Shown piece by piece: positions 1 through 7,471 of a DNA stretch of 9,215 nucleotides; positions within the stretch are counted from its first letter, which is position 1; each line of letters starts with the position of its first letter. The notes below the pieces were generated by a model. The model was not told the origin of the DNA. It made no database searches and was given only the letters and a program-made list of their open reading frames with translations. This DNA is from Planctomycetota bacterium (lineage in GTDB: Bacteria > Planctomycetota > Planctomycetia > Isosphaerales > Isosphaeraceae): NCBI GenBank assembly GCA_021818605.1, contig JAKAUH010000889.1:1-9215 (forward strand), given 5' to 3'. A program made the position numbers and the translations under genes.

Positions 1-122
1 GACCGCGGTCGACGGCCGCGGAGCCTCTCGTCCTGTCATTCGCATGGGCTTCCGGCGCGCCGTTCCATCACGACTCCACGGGCTTCCGGAATGGCCCGGG
101 ACCTCAGTCCGGGTATCGATCC
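1..122. other. Upstream non-coding stretch, nothing recognised
   Basis: I see no recognisable coding sequence, RNA gene or clear promoter here. The first ten bases, GACCGCGGTC, form a perfect short palindrome, but at this GC content that is weak evidence for a site. No convincing Shine-Dalgarno sequence precedes the ATG at 123. The stretch may hold the promoter or leader of the glycosyltransferase gene, but nothing in the sequence proves it. Confidence 0.4.
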
Positions 123-1472
123 ATGGCCGAGTCGATCCAGCCGGAATCCGCGCCTGCGCTGGGCGGCGGGTCGAGCCGATTCGGCTGGCTCGCCTCGCTC
201 GCCGTTGTGCTGGAGCTCGCCCTGGCGCTGCGGGTCGCGGCGGCCGACGCCGTCGAATGGCTGGTGCGACGCGGCGGTCAGGCGCGGCTGGACGTCTTCC
301 CGGATACTGGCATCTACTGGGAGCTGGCCCGCGCTATCCGCGCCGGCGGCCCGTACGAGTACGTGGAATTCGCCGATATCCCGCATTTCGCCATCCGGAC
401 GCCCGGCTATCCGCTGCTACTGGCGGCCTGCCAGGCGGCCTTTGGCGAGCGGACGCTTCCGGTGCGACTGGTGCAGGCCGCCCTGGGCGCGCTGTGCGTG
501 TACCTGGTGTACCGGTTGTCCGCGCAGTTCGTGGCCGGGCCGGAGCGATCGTCGCAACGGTGCTGGTCGGTTCCGCTGGTCGCCGCTGCCCTGGCCGCGG
601 TCAATCCGCACTACCTGTTTCTCTCGGCGGTGGTTCTTTCCGAGGCAGCCTTCGAGCCCCTGATGCTGGCGACGCTTCTGGGCCTGGCGGTGCTGTGGCG
701 GAGTGGCCCGATCGATCCCGGGACGACGGATCGAGGCGCCGGCTGGCGGATGGCGGCCGTCGCGATCGGCGCGGGCGCATCGGCCGGCGCGGCGGTGATG
801 GTGCGGCCGTCGTGGCTGCTGTTCATCCCGGCAATGCTGGCCGCCTGGCTGCTCGCGTCCTGGCGGCGAGGCGAGGTCCGCACCGCCGTTCTCGGGTCGG
901 TTCTGGTGGTGGTTGGCGCGGTCGCGGTGATGTCGCCCTGGTGGGTGCGCAACGCCCGCGTCTACGGCCGGTTCGTGCCGACCGCGCTCTGGATGGGCGC
1001 GAGCCTGTACGACGGACTGAATCCCCGCGCGGACGGATCGAGCGACATGCTGCCGTTTCTGCGCGATCCGGAGATCTGGCCGCTCGACGAGCAGGACCAG
1101 GACGCCGAGCTGACCGGCCGGGCAATCGCCTTTACCCGCGACAACCTGGCGCGGGTGCTGAAACTCGCCGCGATCAAGCTGGGACGGTACTGGAGCCCCT
1201 GGCCGAACGCCGAGGGCTTCCGTTCGTGGCCGATCGCTGTCGCCAGCGCCCTGATCGAGCTGCCGATCCTGGCGCTCGTCGTGGCGGGGTTGTGGGCCCG
1301 GCGCGGGGATGTGCGCGCCTGGGTCATCCTTGCCGGCCCGCTGCTGTATTTCTGTGCGTTGCACGCGGTCTTCGCCAGCTCGATGCGATACCGCATCCCC
1401 GCCGAGATGCCGGCCCTGGCGCTCGCGGGGATCGGCTGGGCCGGGATGCCCGCCGGACGGAAACAGACCTGA
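123..1472 (+). CDS. GT39/ArnT-like polytopic membrane glycosyltransferase (GT-C fold)
   Basis: Predicted integral membrane glycosyltransferase of the dolichyl/polyprenyl-phosphate-sugar class (PMT_2/ArnT-like), 449 residues. Members move a sugar from a polyprenyl-phosphate carrier to a lipid, glycan or protein on the outer face of the inner membrane. A first hydrophobic segment lies at about residues 20-42. It is followed by the acidic loop motif PDTGIYWELARAI, with Asp61 at the position of the usual GT-C catalytic acid. Next come RTPGYPLLL (92-100), VLSEAAFEPL (171-180), a PWWVRNARVYGRFVP block (272-286) and a late SSMRYRIPAEMP segment (419-430) before the last helix. These blocks occur in this order in PMT_2 proteins. 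Further hydrophobic stretches lie at about 116-135, 152-190, 205-245, 255-272, 370-392 and 400-416. The start at 123 gives a short cytoplasmic N-terminus but no clear ribosome binding site. Donor and acceptor cannot be told from sequence. Length is slightly below the usual 450-600. Confidence 0.82.
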   Translation: MAESIQPESAPALGGGSSRFGWLASLAVVLELALALRVAAADAVEWLVRRGGQARLDVFPDTGIYWELARAIRAGGPYEYVEFADIPHFAIRTPGYPLLLAACQAAFGERTLPVRLVQAALGALCVYLVYRLSAQFVAGPERSSQRCWSVPLVAAALAAVNPHYLFLSAVVLSEAAFEPLMLATLLGLAVLWRSGPIDPGTTDRGAGWRMAAVAIGAGASAGAAVMVRPSWLLFIPAMLAAWLLASWRRGEVRTAVLGSVLVVVGAVAVMSPWWVRNARVYGRFVPTALWMGASLYDGLNPRADGSSDMLPFLRDPEIWPLDEQDQDAELTGRAIAFTRDNLARVLKLAAIKLGRYWSPWPNAEGFRSWPIAVASALIELPILALVVAGLWARRGDVRAWVILAGPLLYFCALHAVFASSMRYRIPAEMPALALAGIGWAGMPAGRKQT

Positions 1473-1598
1473 GAGGCCCGGACGAGATCGGGACCGGCAA
1501 GGGAACCTGGAGCCAGTCCCCGGTTCGTCAGGGGTCGTTGAAGACCGGGGGTCGTCGAGAGACGGCCGCCGAAAACCCCACGGAAGGGGCGACAGACG
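1473..1598 (+). other. Intergenic leader with two mutually exclusive hairpins
   Basis: This is the non-coding gap between the glycosyltransferase and the AsmA-like gene. One potential hairpin pairs GGGAC (1490-1494) plus GGC (1496-1498) with GCC (1512-1514) plus GTCCC (1516-1520). A second pairs CCCCGGT (1518-1524) with ACCGGGG (1544-1550). They share bases 1518-1520, so only one can form at a time. No T-run follows either hairpin, so neither is a standard intrinsic terminator. At this GC content such pairings can arise by chance. Confidence 0.3.
1582..1589 (+). promoter_or_regulatory. Ribosome binding site of the AsmA-like gene
   Basis: The purine-rich GGAAGGGG ends nine bases before the ATG at 1599. 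This spacing supports that start over the in-frame ATG at 1605, which would have a 15-base gap. Confidence 0.6.
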
Positions 1599-4500
1599 AT
1601 GCGGATGGGTCGTCGCGTGCTGAAACTCTGTGTCTGGGTGCTGGTGGTCAAGCTGTCGATCATCGGCGGCGGCCTCTGGTTCGCGTACACCTACGTGACC
1701 GATAGCGCGAACGCGGCGCGCTGGATTCGCCAGTATGCCGTGAAATTCTTGCCCGGCTCGGATCTGGACCCGGGTCGTGTGCGGATGCGGCCGCTCATCG
1801 GCGAGCTGACGCTGATCAACACGCGCATCTTCCAGAGAATCGACGGAGCGCCCTTCCAGACTCTGCGAATTCCCTGGCTGCACGTGATGGTGAACACCAG
1901 GAAGCTGTTGCACGGCCAGCTCGACGTGCACGAGGTCGACGTGGCCCAGCCCTACCTGCGGCTTTGCCAGCGTCGCGACGGGAGCTGGAACGTCCAGCGC
2001 CTGCTGGCCGACCCGTGGCCGGGCCCTCCTCTGGAGAAGACGCCGCCGATCCTGATCCAGAACGGCACGATCGAGCTGGTCAGCCGCGACGAGCCCGATG
2101 CGGACCGTGCCGGTCGCGTCGACGCCGATCGACCTCGGGCCGAGGGGACTGGCCGGTCCTCGACGCTGCTCCGCGAGGTGAGCCTCAAGCTGGTGCAGGT
2201 CAAGGGCATGGAGTTCCACTTCGAGGGATCGGCCAAGGGCGACATCCTGGAGCGGCTCAACCTGGCCGGGACCCTCGACCTGGCGACGGGGAATCTTGGC
2301 TTCGAGGGGGACCTGGGCGGCCTGACGATCACCGAGGGCTTCCGCCAGCGGATCCCGCCGGCCCTGCGACCGGCGATCGATGACGTTGCGCTCTCCAGTG
2401 GAGTCGTCGACCTCGATCGAATGTGGGCCCGCATCGACTCCCAGGCGCCTGCGGGGCAGCGGATTCGTTACGGAGTCCGCGCGCGGCTGCGCGACGCGAC
2501 GTGGAATTGCCCGAAGCTCCCGTTCCCGATCACCAACCTGTCGGCGGCCTTCGAGATCGAGGACGGGCTGTTCACTCTGCATCGTGCCGACGGCTTTCAC
2601 GGCACGACCGCCCTGAAGGCGCACGGCCGGATGCGGCCAGGCGACCCGCGCCGCGATCCGCTGAGCCTCCACGTCGAGGTCTCCGATTTCGAGCTGGACG
2701 AGCGGCGGCTGCGCCCCTGGACGCCGCCTGAATACCAGGACTTCTGGGACCTGTTCAAGCCGGGCGGCCGGATCGGCGCCACGGTCGATCTCGTCCGCTC
2801 CGAGCCAGGCGGACCGGTCGAGATGGGCGCGACGGTCACCTGCCAGGACGTCGCGGTCAACTACCGCCATTTCCCCTACCCGGTCGACCACCTGCGGGGC
2901 ACGCTCCAGTTCAGGCGGAACATCCTGTCGGTGGACCTCCAGACGCTCAGCATTGGCGGCCGTCCGCTCCACATGACCGGCGATATCCGCGACCCTGGAC
3001 CCAATGCCGTGGTCAAGCTCGACATCACCGCCGAGTCCGTGCCGGTCGACGACAAGCTGCTTCGGGCGCTCAAGCCCGATGTCCAGAAGGTCGTCAATCA
3101 GTTCAAGCCCAGCGGGCTGGTCCGTGCTCATGCGAAGGTCGGGCGCGTGCCGATGGCCGGCAAGCCCGAGGGGAAGATCGACATCGACGCCGAGATCGAC
3201 CTGATCGAGCGCTGCGAGATGACCTGGGAGAAGCTGCCTTACACGATCCGCAATCTCACCGGCCGGCTCGAGCTGCACCCGGACCACTGGGACTTCAAGA
3301 GCATGCGCGGCAAGACGGGCCAGGAGGTCATCACGGCTCATGGCTCGGTCGTCAAGCTGAAGGGCCCGAAGCTGGACAACGGTGAGGACCCGCTGCGCGT
3401 GCATGTCGAGCTCGAGGCGAAAAACCTGACCTTCAGCGATGCCCTGGTCACCGCGCTGCCGGGCGCGTGGAAGAATACCTGGCGGACGATCAACCCGGAG
3501 GGCGCCAGCGACGTCAAGGCCACGGTCGACGTCGAGCCCCACCGGCCTGACCAGACGCACATCGTGATCGACCCGCGTCCCGAGTCGCGCGTGACCCTGA
3601 TGGTGAAGCGGGACCCGCAACCCAGGCACCTCGACCCCGGTGGGATCATTGAGCTACCCATGGACGACGTGCACGGCCATTTCGTGTTCAACAACGGCGT
3701 CGTGACGATGACCGACGTGAACTTGCAGTTCCGCGGGGCTCCGGTGCAGCTCGAGAAGGGGACGGTTTACGTCCGTGACACCGGCCAGTTCGACCTGCGC
3801 GCCCAGAACCTCTGGGTCAAGGAGATCCGGCTGGACTCGGACCTGCGCAAGAAGATGCCGCCGCTGATGGCCCAGTTCGCCAAGAAGCTGGACGACGGCC
3901 GAACGTTCACGGCGCGCGGCGACCTCCAGATCGGCTGGTCGGGCCGGCCTCGCGACCCGGCCTGGTGCCGGTGGGACCGGGTCAAGGTGGTGCTCAACGA
4001 CAACCAGCTTCGCATGCAGATCCCCCTGGAGCACATTCAGGGCGAGCTGGACGAGGTCGGCGGCTGGTCCAACGGCGAGACAGTCGAGGTCTACGGAATC
4101 ATGCGGCTGGACAGCGTCTCGCTCCTGGGCCAGCAGATTACCCGGGTCGAGTCGCCGTTCCGCGTGAGCAAGGGCGTGGCCGAGCTGAGCGACCTGAGTG
4201 GCCAGCTCCTGCGCGGGAATCTCTGGGCCCGCGCCTGGATCACGCTGGATGCCACGCCGAGCTACAACGCGGCGATCACGCTTCAGAACGCGCAGCTCGA
4301 GGAGTACGCGCGGTCGGTCGGCGGCCGGCGGCCCATCCGGGGCAGCGTCGGCGCGCGGATCGAATGCAACGGTCTGGGCGGCGATATCCGGACACTCCAG
4401 GGTCGAGGAGTGGTCCACGTGAGGGACGGCGACCTCGGCGAGTTGCCGGCGTACTTCCGCCCCATGGCCATACTCACGCGGACAATCAATCGCGCCGACA

Positions 4501-4850
4501 GCAAGCTCGTGCCGATCAAGACGGCGTTCGACTCGGTCGACCTGGCTTTCACCATCTCGCACGGGCTCTGGACGCTGGACCCGATCAAGTTCACCGGAAA
4601 TGCGTTCAGTCTTCACGGCAGCGGGACGCTCGACCAGCAGTCGAACCTCGACCTCCGGCTCGACCCGCTGTTCGGCCGCGATCGCTTCAACCTGCGGCTC
4701 CTGAGCGAGGCGAGTGCTCCACTCATGAGCGTTCGCGTCCGCGGTCCGCTCGCTGACCCCGATTTCCGGATCGAGCTGTTACCGCCGCTCCAGCGTGCCC
4801 CCGAGCGTGGCGAGCGCCGCGCTGCGCCCAGGGCCGGACGTGTCCAGTGA
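1599..4850 (+). CDS. Large AsmA-like envelope protein
   Basis: A 1083-residue protein with the build of the AsmA/TamB group: one N-terminal membrane anchor (about residues 8-30), then a very long beta-rich region facing the periplasm. Family members form elongated grooves thought to carry or organise phospholipids between membranes; which member this resembles functionally is unknown. Near the N-terminus the order 'GELTLINTRI', 'VHEVDVAQPYLRL' and 'DGSWNVQRLL' (roughly residues 68-130) is the usual AsmA start, where a membrane-near repeat is followed by a DGSWN-type turn. Many later segments alternate hydrophobic and polar residues, with repeated 'GxxxL..G.I' strands. The last 200 residues (from about 880) match the AsmA C-terminal type: 'LRGNLWARAWI', then an ITLQNAQLEEYA stretch, 'LQGRGVVHVRDGDLGELP' and 'DLRLDPLFGRDRFNLRLL'. 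The final 20 or so residues are Arg/Ala-rich and lie in the overlap with the convergent gene. The start is supported by GGAAGGGG nine bases upstream. It may be transcribed with the glycosyltransferase, but the 126 bp gap leaves this open. Confidence 0.8.
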   Translation: MRMGRRVLKLCVWVLVVKLSIIGGGLWFAYTYVTDSANAARWIRQYAVKFLPGSDLDPGRVRMRPLIGELTLINTRIFQRIDGAPFQTLRIPWLHVMVNTRKLLHGQLDVHEVDVAQPYLRLCQRRDGSWNVQRLLADPWPGPPLEKTPPILIQNGTIELVSRDEPDADRAGRVDADRPRAEGTGRSSTLLREVSLKLVQVKGMEFHFEGSAKGDILERLNLAGTLDLATGNLGFEGDLGGLTITEGFRQRIPPALRPAIDDVALSSGVVDLDRMWARIDSQAPAGQRIRYGVRARLRDATWNCPKLPFPITNLSAAFEIEDGLFTLHRADGFHGTTALKAHGRMRPGDPRRDPLSLHVEVSDFELDERRLRPWTPPEYQDFWDLFKPGGRIGATVDLVRSEPGGPVEMGATVTCQDVAVNYRHFPYPVDHLRGTLQFRRNILSVDLQTLSIGGRPLHMTGDIRDPGPNAVVKLDITAESVPVDDKLLRALKPDVQKVVNQFKPSGLVRAHAKVGRVPMAGKPEGKIDIDAEIDLIERCEMTWEKLPYTIRNLTGRLELHPDHWDFKSMRGKTGQEVITAHGSVVKLKGPKLDNGEDPLRVHVELEAKNLTFSDALVTALPGAWKNTWRTINPEGASDVKATVDVEPHRPDQTHIVIDPRPESRVTLMVKRDPQPRHLDPGGIIELPMDDVHGHFVFNNGVVTMTDVNLQFRGAPVQLEKGTVYVRDTGQFDLRAQNLWVKEIRLDSDLRKKMPPLMAQFAKKLDDGRTFTARGDLQIGWSGRPRDPAWCRWDRVKVVLNDNQLRMQIPLEHIQGELDEVGGWSNGETVEVYGIMRLDSVSLLGQQITRVESPFRVSKGVAELSDLSGQLLRGNLWARAWITLDATPSYNAAITLQNAQLEEYARSVGGRRPIRGSVGARIECNGLGGDIRTLQGRGVVHVRDGDLGELPAYFRPMAILTRTINRADSKLVPIKTAFDSVDLAFTISHGLWTLDPIKFTGNAFSLHGSGTLDQQSNLDLRLDPLFGRDRFNLRLLSEASAPLMSVRVRGPLADPDFRIELLPPLQRAPERGERRAAPRAGRVQ

Positions 4851-6377
4851 GCCGCGCAACTCGAAGGGCGGGCAGTACAGACCCAGATCGCGACTCGTCC
4901 ACCAATCGCGCGAGCCTGGACCAGTGAACGAGTACAACGACAGCCGCGCCCGGATGTAGCGCGGCGGCCTGGCGGGGAACGGGTTCTCGCGCAGGAGCCC
5001 AAGTACAGCGGGCGAGCCTTCGAGCAGCCGTTGCTCGAAGGCGATGAACCAGTTCTGACGGAGGCAGTTGGGCGCAAGCGCCGCGAACCACATCTGCCAG
5101 TCCAGCCGTGGCATGTGCGGCGTGGCGAACCGCGGCCGGCGGTCGAGCTCGCCCGGCTTCCAGCGGAAGCGGTACGGCTTCCACGTCTTGCCGTCGTCGC
5201 TCCCCTCGACGGTGATCTCCTTGCGATCCGTGGTCATCACCCGGAACAGGCCGTACGAGTTGGCACTGCGCAGCGGGCGAGTCCACGCGACCAGCCGATC
5301 GACGAGCCACGGGATCTCGGTCTCTGGCCAGACCTCGCCGATTCCCTCCGCGATTGTCACGAGCACCAGCACGCCGCCGAGCGTGCCGACGACCGCGCGG
5401 CGCGGGATCGACCAGGCGTGAAAGACGCCGGCCGCGGGGCGGTCAGGGACCTCGGGATGTCGCCGCCATCTCCGCGGTAGTGACTCAACAGCTCCGAGGT
5501 CCCGGTCGTCCAGCACCGACAGGCACAGGACAATTGCCAGGATGTTGAAACACCCATAGTTGCCCGTCGACAGGATCAGCAACTGGAGGAGCACCAGGCT
5601 GACGAACCCGGCGCGGCGCAGGACTCTCGGGCCGAAGATGAAGAACGGAGCGATCAGCTCGGCGTAGAACATCAGGCCGACGGATGCGCGATGGAACCAC
5701 CACGGGAGCTGATACATGAACCAGCTTGTCCAGGTCGGCAGGGGCTGAGTCAGGTAGTGATAATCGAGGGCTCGCCACTCGATCCACGTCCGGTCGCCGT
5801 ACGCAAGCTTCACCACGCCCGAGAGGAACATCAGCCGGAAGACCAGCCAGCGGAACAGCCAGATGGCCGGCCGCCACGGCTCGTCCTTCGAGACCGCCAG
5901 CCGCCGAGTCCAGGGCGTGATCAGCATCGCCAGCAGGCCCGACTCGAGCAGCAGCATGTCCCACTGGAAGCTGAGGAAATCCTGTGCCACGACAGTCAGC
6001 GACAGGTACAACCCCCATGCGACAGCCAGGCACGGCCCCGGCAGAAGCCCGGCCGCCAGCAGGATGCCCGCGATCGCGCCGACCCAGCAGCCTGCGTTCA
6101 GCATCCGGTCCGTTGCGTCGATCCAGAAGACCGTCGGGACGTGCCAGATAACCCATGGCGGGACCGTCCCAACGATCCGGCGAACACGGTCGAGGTAGTC
6201 TGCCGCCGGTAGGATGCCGCGCGACCCGATCAGCCCATCGACCTGCACGGCCAGCGAGCCGAACGCCGTGAGGTAGACCAGGCCAAGCGCGCGCAGCAGG
6301 ATCGACCGCATCAGGCGATGCGATGGCCTCGTGCCCTGCCCGTGGTCGATCTCCGCGCTTGCGCCCGGCTCATGCAT
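4779..6377 (-). CDS. Lipase maturation factor (LMF1) family membrane protein
   Basis: A 532-residue protein of the lipase maturation factor family, known in vertebrates as the ER factor LMF1 needed to fold lipoprotein and hepatic lipases. Bacterial homologues exist but their role is not established. Family blocks appear in order: LVYLTAFGSLAVQVDGLIG with GSRGILPAADYL (33-62), DFLSFQWDMLLLESGLLA (133-150), FRWLVFRLMFLSGVVKL (175-191), then TWIEWRALDYHYLTQPLP (197-214) and PWWFHRASVGLMFYAELIAPF (225-245). The soluble C-terminal half has ANSYGLFRVMTTDRKEI (372-388), EGSDDGKTWKPYRFRWKPG (391-409), PRLDWQMWFAAL (423-434) and a final RARLSLYSFT segment. About seven or eight helices are expected in the N-terminal two thirds. 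The start at 6377 has a weak GGGAG (6390-6394) twelve bases upstream. Met23 (codon 6309-6311) directly before the first hydrophobic segment is a plausible alternative giving 510 residues. It is the last gene of the leftward set, 64 bp after the phosphatase, and its 3' end overlaps the AsmA-like gene by 72 bp. Confidence 0.9.
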   Translation of the reverse strand: MHEPGASAEIDHGQGTRPSHRLMRSILLRALGLVYLTAFGSLAVQVDGLIGSRGILPAADYLDRVRRIVGTVPPWVIWHVPTVFWIDATDRMLNAGCWVGAIAGILLAAGLLPGPCLAVAWGLYLSLTVVAQDFLSFQWDMLLLESGLLAMLITPWTRRLAVSKDEPWRPAIWLFRWLVFRLMFLSGVVKLAYGDRTWIEWRALDYHYLTQPLPTWTSWFMYQLPWWFHRASVGLMFYAELIAPFFIFGPRVLRRAGFVSLVLLQLLILSTGNYGCFNILAIVLCLSVLDDRDLGAVESLPRRWRRHPEVPDRPAAGVFHAWSIPRRAVVGTLGGVLVLVTIAEGIGEVWPETEIPWLVDRLVAWTRPLRSANSYGLFRVMTTDRKEITVEGSDDGKTWKPYRFRWKPGELDRRPRFATPHMPRLDWQMWFAALAPNCLRQNWFIAFEQRLLEGSPAVLGLLRENPFPARPPRYIRARLSLYSFTGPGSRDWWTSRDLGLYCPPFELRGSLDTSGPGRSAALATLGGTLERR

Positions 6378-6441
6378 GACGGTTCGGATCTCCCGGGTTG
6401 CCGGCCTCGTCTATCTATCTCGATTCTCCATGAAACTCCTC

Positions 6442-7455
6442 TCATCCCGCTGTCTCGCGGCCAATGCCCAGCTCGGCGATCGCGGCGATCACGGAGTCGT
6501 GGAGCCGGCCGTTGGTCACGACGACGCCCCGGTTGGCGGTCAGCTCGCGGCCGTGGTGGAGCTCGAGCGGCCGGCCGTGGATATCGGTCACGGAGCCGCC
6601 CGCCTCGGCGACGATCAGCGCGCCGGCGGCGTGGTCCCAGATCTTCTCGCGGTAGTCGGCGCGGGTGGGCAGGCGCAGATAAATATCGGCGTCACCGCGG
6701 GCGACGACCGCGTACTTCGCCTGGCTGTCCATGCGCAGGGGCGGCAGGGTGATCCCCAGCCGTTCGGCGATCGAGGCGGCGTCACCATGGGCACTATGCC
6801 CCGATTCAACGGACTCGCAGAACCGCGCGGCCGACGGATCATCGCGATCGCCGATGTGGATGCGAGTAGCCGCGGTGTTCGCGACGCCGCCGGGCCCCTC
6901 GTCCAGCGGCGCGACGAACGCGCCCTCGCCAGTCACCGCGTGGAAGACCGCGTTGAGGCCCGGGCAGGCGAGCGCCCCGACGACGACCTTGCCCTCGACG
7001 ACGAGCGCCAGGGCGACGGCGTATTGCTCCTTGCGCAGGAACCCCTTGGTGCCGTCGATCGGGTCGACGGTCCAGAACCGGTCGCGGTACTCGGTCGTGC
7101 CGCCGCGATCGATCCATCGGCAGACCGTATCGGCGTCGACGGACTCGCGACCGTCGGCCGACCGGATTTCGCGCACATGCCGCAGCACCTGATCGAGGAT
7201 CGCGGCGCTCTCGGGCTGGCGCAGCTCGGACGAGTCCTCCTCGCCGATGATCGGGTCGTCGGGAAATGCCTCGGCCAGGGTGCGGGCGACGAGCGCCTGG
7301 CTGCCGAAGTCGGCCACCGTGACGGGGCTCCTGTCCTGCTTGGCCAGCACCTCGGGCGAGATCTCGGCGGCCACCGCGCGGCAGAGGCGCGCGGCCTCGC
7401 GCACGGCGGCCACGGCAACCTGCTGCTCCCGTTCGTAGCGTCGATTCGTGGGCAT
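6442..7455 (-). CDS. cysQ: 3'(2'),5'-bisphosphate nucleotidase, HAL2/CysQ type of the inositol monophosphatase superfamily
   Basis: A 337-residue cytoplasmic metal-dependent phosphatase. The superfamily signature is complete: KQDRSPVTVAD (39-49), GEED (71-74) with the first metal-binding acids, DPIDGTKGFL (131-140) with Asp131 and Asp134, and the late WDHAAGALIVAEAGG block (273-287) with the last metal ligand Asp274. The GTKGF continuation of the second motif and the SVESGHSAHG stretch (216-225) point to the HAL2-like branch, which removes the 3' phosphate from 3'-phosphoadenosine 5'-phosphate (PAP) and sometimes PAPS, rather than to inositol monophosphatase. Length fits HAL2-like proteins better than the roughly 250-residue E. 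coli CysQ. PAP is a by-product of sulfotransferases and of phosphopantetheinyl or acyl-carrier-protein chemistry and inhibits sulfur metabolism and RNA degradation. The start at 7455 is supported by GAGGAG ten bases upstream, within the end of the nuclease gene. No sulfur-assimilation gene lies in the window. Confidence 0.88.
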   Translation of the reverse strand: MPTNRRYEREQQVAVAAVREAARLCRAVAAEISPEVLAKQDRSPVTVADFGSQALVARTLAEAFPDDPIIGEEDSSELRQPESAAILDQVLRHVREIRSADGRESVDADTVCRWIDRGGTTEYRDRFWTVDPIDGTKGFLRKEQYAVALALVVEGKVVVGALACPGLNAVFHAVTGEGAFVAPLDEGPGGVANTAATRIHIGDRDDPSAARFCESVESGHSAHGDAASIAERLGITLPPLRMDSQAKYAVVARGDADIYLRLPTRADYREKIWDHAAGALIVAEAGGSVTDIHGRPLELHHGRELTANRGVVVTNGRLHDSVIAAIAELGIGRETAG

Positions 7456-7465
7456 TTTCGCTCAG

Positions 7466-7471
7466 CTCCTC
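7466..7471 (-). promoter_or_regulatory. Ribosome binding site of the bisphosphate nucleotidase, overlapping the nuclease stop
   Basis: Read on the minus strand, GAGGAG lies ten bases before the ATG at 7455 and shares two bases with the TGA stop of the nuclease gene (7470-7472). This suggests that the two genes are on one transcript and may be translationally coupled. Confidence 0.65.

Noticed and set aside
44..1705. A 553-codon open plus-strand frame overlapping the glycosyltransferase
   Set aside because: Its translation is dominated by Arg, Gly and Ala with no hydrophobic segments or motifs, while the overlapping frame from 123 has clear GT-C features.
417..3629. A 1070-codon open frame on the minus strand
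   Set aside because: It lies antisense to two well-supported plus-strand genes. Its Arg/Asp/Gly/Val/Gln-rich, low-complexity translation lacks any family motif and is typical of the mirror frame of GC-rich genes.
3654..4616. A 320-codon open minus-strand frame inside the AsmA-like gene
   Set aside because: It is antisense to conserved AsmA C-terminal sequence, and its composition (many Val-Asp-Leu repeats) is that of a shadow frame.
6411..6431. A six-codon ORF (MENRDR) preceded by GAGAGGAG between the phosphatase and the LMF-like gene
   Set aside because: The purine run is only four bases from the ATG, the peptide has no control-peptide features and no hairpin follows, so chance is the better explanation.
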